The notes under the pieces: model-generated
Databases searched by the model: none
What the model saw: only the letters and a program-made list of their open reading frames with translations
Told to the model about the DNA's origin: nothing
Part shown: positions 60,430 through 64,000 of the stretch, piece by piece
How positions within the stretch are numbered: position 1 is the stretch's first letter
How the letters are laid out: each line of letters starts with the position of its first letter
Origin: Welwitschia mirabilis
Lineage: Eukaryota; Gnetophyta; Gnetopsida; Welwitschiales
Reading direction: 5' to 3'
Length of the DNA: 64,000 nucleotides
Assembly: GCA_051453625.1 (NCBI GenBank)
Contig: JBOZIK010000001.1
Span: forward strand, 85,652,693 to 85,716,692
Program-made: the position numbers and the translations under genes

Positions 60430-61640
60430 TAAATCTAAGAATCCCTCATATAATTTTGATCATTGCTCATTAACCTTCTAAATTTCTTTAGTCTCTAAGT
60501 CTAAAATCTCAACTAAGCCCTTAAGATGTACTTTTTGTACAAGGTCAGGATCTAATCATTTAGAGATCAACTTGTTATTCAAAAGATGAACTCTAGTATT
60601 GTATAACAAAACAAGTTGATCAGGTTCAAACTTTTTATGAAAAATCTTTTTATCATGTTTGAACTTTACTTGGGTTTTATGGATTAATTGACGATGTATG
60701 GTACAAGTTGTTTTTTCATCAAGATAATATAATTGGACTAATCTATATTTAAAGTTTTCATCAAAATCCACAAGATTAAGTTTATGAAATGCATGATAAG
60801 AATTATAACATACATCAACTGATAACACACAAACTTTACTGTATACAAGTTCTTAAGATAAAAAACCAAAAGAAGTATACCAAGTAGTATGGTAAACCCA
60901 AAGTACATCATTAAGTTTAGAAGCCTAAGACTTTTTATTAATAGAAACAAGTTTTTGTAGCATTTTCTTTATTTCTCTGTTGGCATTTTGAGTCTTTCCA
61001 TTAGTTTAATAATGATAAGCATAAGCTACTCTATGTTTTATACTAATGAATAATTTAAAAATTTGATTAATGAAATGAGTACCTTGATCACTAATGATAA
61101 CTCTAGAAAAACCAAATCTTTGAAAGATATAAGTTTTAAGAAAATGACAGACAGTTGAGGCATTATTCAAAGAAGTAGGTATGAATTTAATCATTTAGTC
61201 ATATAATCCATAGCTACTAAAATGTAATGTTTATCAAAAGAAGGTGGATGAATAGAGCCTATGAAATTAATACCTCAATAATCAAAAGGCTCACATTAAA
61301 TAATAGGTCTAATGAGCATTTCTTATGAATAAACAATGCTATCATAGCGCTAATAAGAATCACATCTTCTAGCAAAATCAAAATAATCATGAAAAGGAAA
61401 AGGCCAGTAAAAACTAGAATGGAGAATTTTCATCATTGTTTTATGTCCACTAAAGTGTCCTCCACAGACATCATCATGACAAAGATGAAGAATGTCGAGT
61501 ATCTCACAATCAGACATACATTTTTTTATGATTTCGTCTTTACACCTACAATACAAATGTGGCTCTATTCACTCATAGTCACTTATTTGATAAAGAAAAG
61601 ATTTGCATAGATTGTATGTCCAATGTTGTAGTGTTTTCAT
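60430..61640 (-). pseudogene. Integrase relic of element E
   Basis: From the N-terminus (minus strand): zinc-finger part open at 61350-61556 (CEILDILHLCHDDVCGGHFS; SSFYWPFPF; RRCDSY). Core at about 61215-61006: VAMDYMTK with the first catalytic Asp, FIPTSLNNAST, and FSRVIISDQGTHFIN with the second Asp intact. The third site reads TNGKTQNANREIKKML (about 61010-60960), where the catalytic Glu of GQVE is replaced. Tail: VYHTTWYTSFGF, then an open stretch 60828-60556 with TIHRQLIHKTQVKFKHDKKI and LLYNTRVHLLNNKLISK. This is the best preserved integrase in the window. Confidence 0.88.
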
Positions 61641-61719
61641 AATCACAAGACAGTTAATAATGTCTACATATTAAGGAGGAGGATAAAAATAAAAAACAGT
61701 GAAAAGCTACTCAGTAGGA

Positions 61720-62948
61720 AAAGAATCATCAATAATAGAATCATTTGGAGAAGAAGGAAGTCAAGATAAGTGATCGGCAACATAGATTTGCTTCCTTTCT
61801 TTATCTATGATGGTTAAGTTAAAACCTTGCATAAGAAGAATCCATCTAATCAAATGTGCACTAGAATCTTTTTTGGTCATGAGGTAATGAATGGCAGCAT
61901 GGTTGGTTAAAACATTAGTATAAAATCTTAAAAAATAATGTCAAAAAGAACCAAGGCAAAATATAATGGCTAGCATCTCTTCCTCTATAGTGTTATAATT
62001 CATTTGAGCTCTAGATAAGGATTTGCTATAGTAAGATATAACTTTAAAATCATGCTCATACTTTTAATAAAGAATCCCACCCATAGCAAAGTTACTTGCA
62101 TCGCACATACACTCAAAATCTAATTTCCAATTGGTTCTCGTTACTATAGGAGCATAAGATAATTTACGTTTAAGCCTATCAAAAGCAAGTTGACAAGATT
62201 CATTCCACTCAAATTTGGCTTCTTTCTCTAGTAACAAGTAAATTGGTTTACAAATATTAGCATAATCATAAGAAAACCGACAATAAAAACCACAATGACC
62301 AAGAAAAGATCAAACATGTTTAACATTTATAGGAGGACTCAGGTTTTGAATTATATCAACTTTAGAAGCATCCATCCTAATCCTCTCTCTCAAGATATGG
62401 GGACCTAAAACAATGCCACTTTCTACAAGAAATAAACTCTTTTCTAAACTCAAGTAGAAGCCACTAGAAATGCAATTGTCTAAGACTTTCTCTAATTGAT
62501 CTAAGATTTGTTTAAAAGTTTCAGCATAAATAGAAAATTCATCCATAAAAATTTGAATGAAATCCTCAAGCATATCAGAAAAGATACCCATCATAACATG
62601 CTAAAAGTACCGGGAGCATTACAAAGTCTAAAAGGCATGCGTCTAAAAGCACAAGTACCGAAAGGAGAAGTAAAAGTGATTTTGGCTTAGTTCTCACTAA
62701 CAATGCAAACCTGGTTTTAACCACTATAGCTATCAAGAAAATAGTAAAAAGCATGACCGTGAATCCTATCAAAAATCTGATCAAAAGAAGGCAAAGGATA
62801 GTGGTCTTTTTTGGTTACCTCATTTAGTTTTTGAAAGTCTATGCACATTTTTTATTTCCCACCCTTTTTAAGAACTACCATTATGGGGCTAACCCACTCA
62901 CTATCAGCAGTAGAATAAATGATTCTATCATCTATTAATTTTATGATT
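61720..62948 (-). pseudogene. RT-RNase H relic of element E
   Basis: From the RT entry (minus strand): KLIDDRIIYSTADSEWVSPI (about 62943-62884), then a FL..YSG-type segment with a TTC-AC..SPFGT stretch, and the CNAPGTF region (about 62625). An open stretch at 62594-62310 reads MMGIFSDMLEDFIQIFMDEF, SIYAETFKQILDQLEKVL, and SLEKSLFLVESGIVLGPHIL. The palm motif is FMDEF, so the first Asp is kept and the second is Glu. RNase H and its EKEMLAIILYF-type helix follow to about 61900, ending with DHLS at about 61770. Stops are few. Confidence 0.87.
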
Positions 62949-63921
62949 NNNNNNNNNNNNNNNNNNNNNNNNNNNNNNNNNNNNNNNNNNNNNNNNNNNN
63001 NNNNNNNNNNNNNNNNNNNNNNNNNNNNNNNNNNNNNNNNNNNNNNNNNNNNNNNNNNNNNNNNNNNNNNNNNNNNNNNNNNNNNNNNNNNNNNNNNNNN
63101 NNNNNNNNNNNNNNNNNNNNNNNNNNNNNNNNNNNNNNNNNNNNNNNNNNNNNNNNNNNNNNNNNNNNNNNNNNNNNNNNNNNNNNNNNNNNNNNNNNNN
63201 NNNNNNNNNNNNNNNNNNNNNNNNNNNNNNNNNNNNNNNNNNNNNNNNNNNNNNNNNNNNNNNNNNNNNNNNNNNNNNNNNNNNNNNNNNNNNNNNNNNN
63301 NNNNNNNNNNNNNNNNNNNNNNNNNNNNNNNNNNNNNNNNNNNNNNNNNNNNNNNNNNNNNNNNNNNNNNNNNNNNNNNNNNNNNNNNNNNNNNNNNNNN
63401 NNNNNNNNNNNNNNNNNNNNNNNNNNNNNNNNNNNNNNNNNNNNNNNNNNNNNNNNNNNNNNNNNNNNNNNNNNNNNNNNNNNNNNNNNNNNNNNNNNNN
63501 NNNNNNNNNNNNNNNNNNNNNNNNNNNNNNNNNNNNNNNNNNNNNNNNNNNNNNNNNNNNNNNNNNNNNNNNNNNNNNNNNNNNNNNNNNNNNNNNNNNN
63601 NNNNNNNNNNNNNNNNNNNNNNNNNNNNNNNNNNNNNNNNNNNNNNNNNNNNNNNNNNNNNNNNNNNNNNNNNNNNNNNNNNNNNNNNNNNNNNNNNNNN
63701 NNNNNNNNNNNNNNNNNNNNNNNNNNNNNNNNNNNNNNNNNNNNNNNNNNNNNNNNNNNNNNNNNNNNNNNNNNNNNNNNNNNNNNNNNNNNNNNNNNNN
63801 NNNNNNNNNNNNNNNNNNNNNNNNNNNNNNNNNNNNNNNNNNNNNNNNNNNNNNNNNNNNNNNNNNNNNNNNNNNNNNNNNNNNNNNNNNNNNNNNNNNN
63901 NNNNNNNNNNNNNNNNNNNNN
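62949..63921. other. Assembly gap, 973 N
   Basis: The same interval is about 334 bp in D copy 1 (24541-24874) and about 355 bp in copy 2, so the gap is about 620-640 bp too long or hides an insertion. Confidence 0.9.
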
Positions 63922-64000
63922 TGTTAGTAGTGGATGACTACCCTAAAAATAAGAAATCTTAGGTCTACTAAATTCTTAAACTTCTACACAATTAACAGAC
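63922..64000 (-). pseudogene. Protease-RT linker of element E
   Basis: The reverse strand matches 24455-24540 and 28470-28540 of D (for example gtcatccactacta). It shows that E continues past the gap and beyond the window. Confidence 0.7.

Larger units (their letters stand above)
55246..64000 (-). mobile_element. Element E: Athila-lineage relative of D on the minus strand, runs off window
   Basis: Read on the minus strand: protease-RT linker (64000-63922), a gap, RT-RNase H, integrase, non-coding region, ORF-X, polypurine tract, 3' LTR. Each block is homologous to D in the same order. Open stretches of 60-94 codons survive (for example 62310-62594 and 60556-60828), and RT, integrase and ORF-X show fewer stops, so E looks younger than D. 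The 5' LTR, gag and protease are outside the window. Confidence 0.9.

Noticed and set aside
62919-63962. 347-codon plus-strand open frame.
   Set aside because: It is created by the 973-N gap; the flanking sequence is minus-strand pol of element E.

Overview
The window is repeat-rich, very AT-rich nuclear DNA from a plant, most likely a flowering plant. I cannot name the species. The evidence is a stack of decayed plant-type retrotransposons: Athila-lineage Ty3/gypsy elements, a Tekay/Del-type chromovirus with a chromodomain relic, a Reina-like chromovirus and the C-terminus of a LINE reverse transcriptase. I found no host gene, no functional tRNA or rRNA gene and no intact open reading frame. 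Every coding region is a pseudogene, read by joining short frames across stops and frameshifts.

Layout. 1-280 is a degenerate ~30-bp minisatellite with an (AT)n run. 281-1916 is unassigned. 1917-3220 and 3321-4964 are two direct copies of an LTR-like repeat (X1, X2), each with a tRNA-like module; X2 ends in a primer-binding-site-like sequence. 5085-7990 is an Athila pol relic (A). 8146-9510 and 12046-13194 (continued at 43497-43720) are paired long repeats R1 and R2 that flank an Athila gag-protease relic (B).

The centre is a nested insertion that can be resolved to the base. Element C (Tekay-like, 13195-43491, LTRs about 3.6 kb, tRNA-Met PBS) sits inside R2 with target duplications aaagt/atagt. 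Element D (Athila-like, 20096-36940, LTRs about 1.2 kb, tRNA-Asp PBS) sits inside the reverse transcriptase of C with a perfect ttcat duplication. D holds two successive gag-protease-RT copies meeting at an assembly gap, one integrase, and a separate post-pol reading frame (ORF-X, 33810-35182).

Right of C lie an unclassified retroelement relic with a nucleocapsid-like knuckle (45046-46330), a LINE C-terminus (48104-48510), a small Reina-like element F (49447-51612), and AT-rich unassigned DNA. From 55246 to the window end runs element E, a less decayed relative of D on the minus strand. Its own ORF-X (56893-58184) matches that of D residue by residue over long stretches.

The most notable signals are the conserved post-pol ORF-X, the nested chronology, repeated Asp-to-Asn loss at catalytic residues in unrelated elements, and several assembly gaps whose size conflicts with a homologous copy in the same window. 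All names rest on motif recognition by eye; no search was run.
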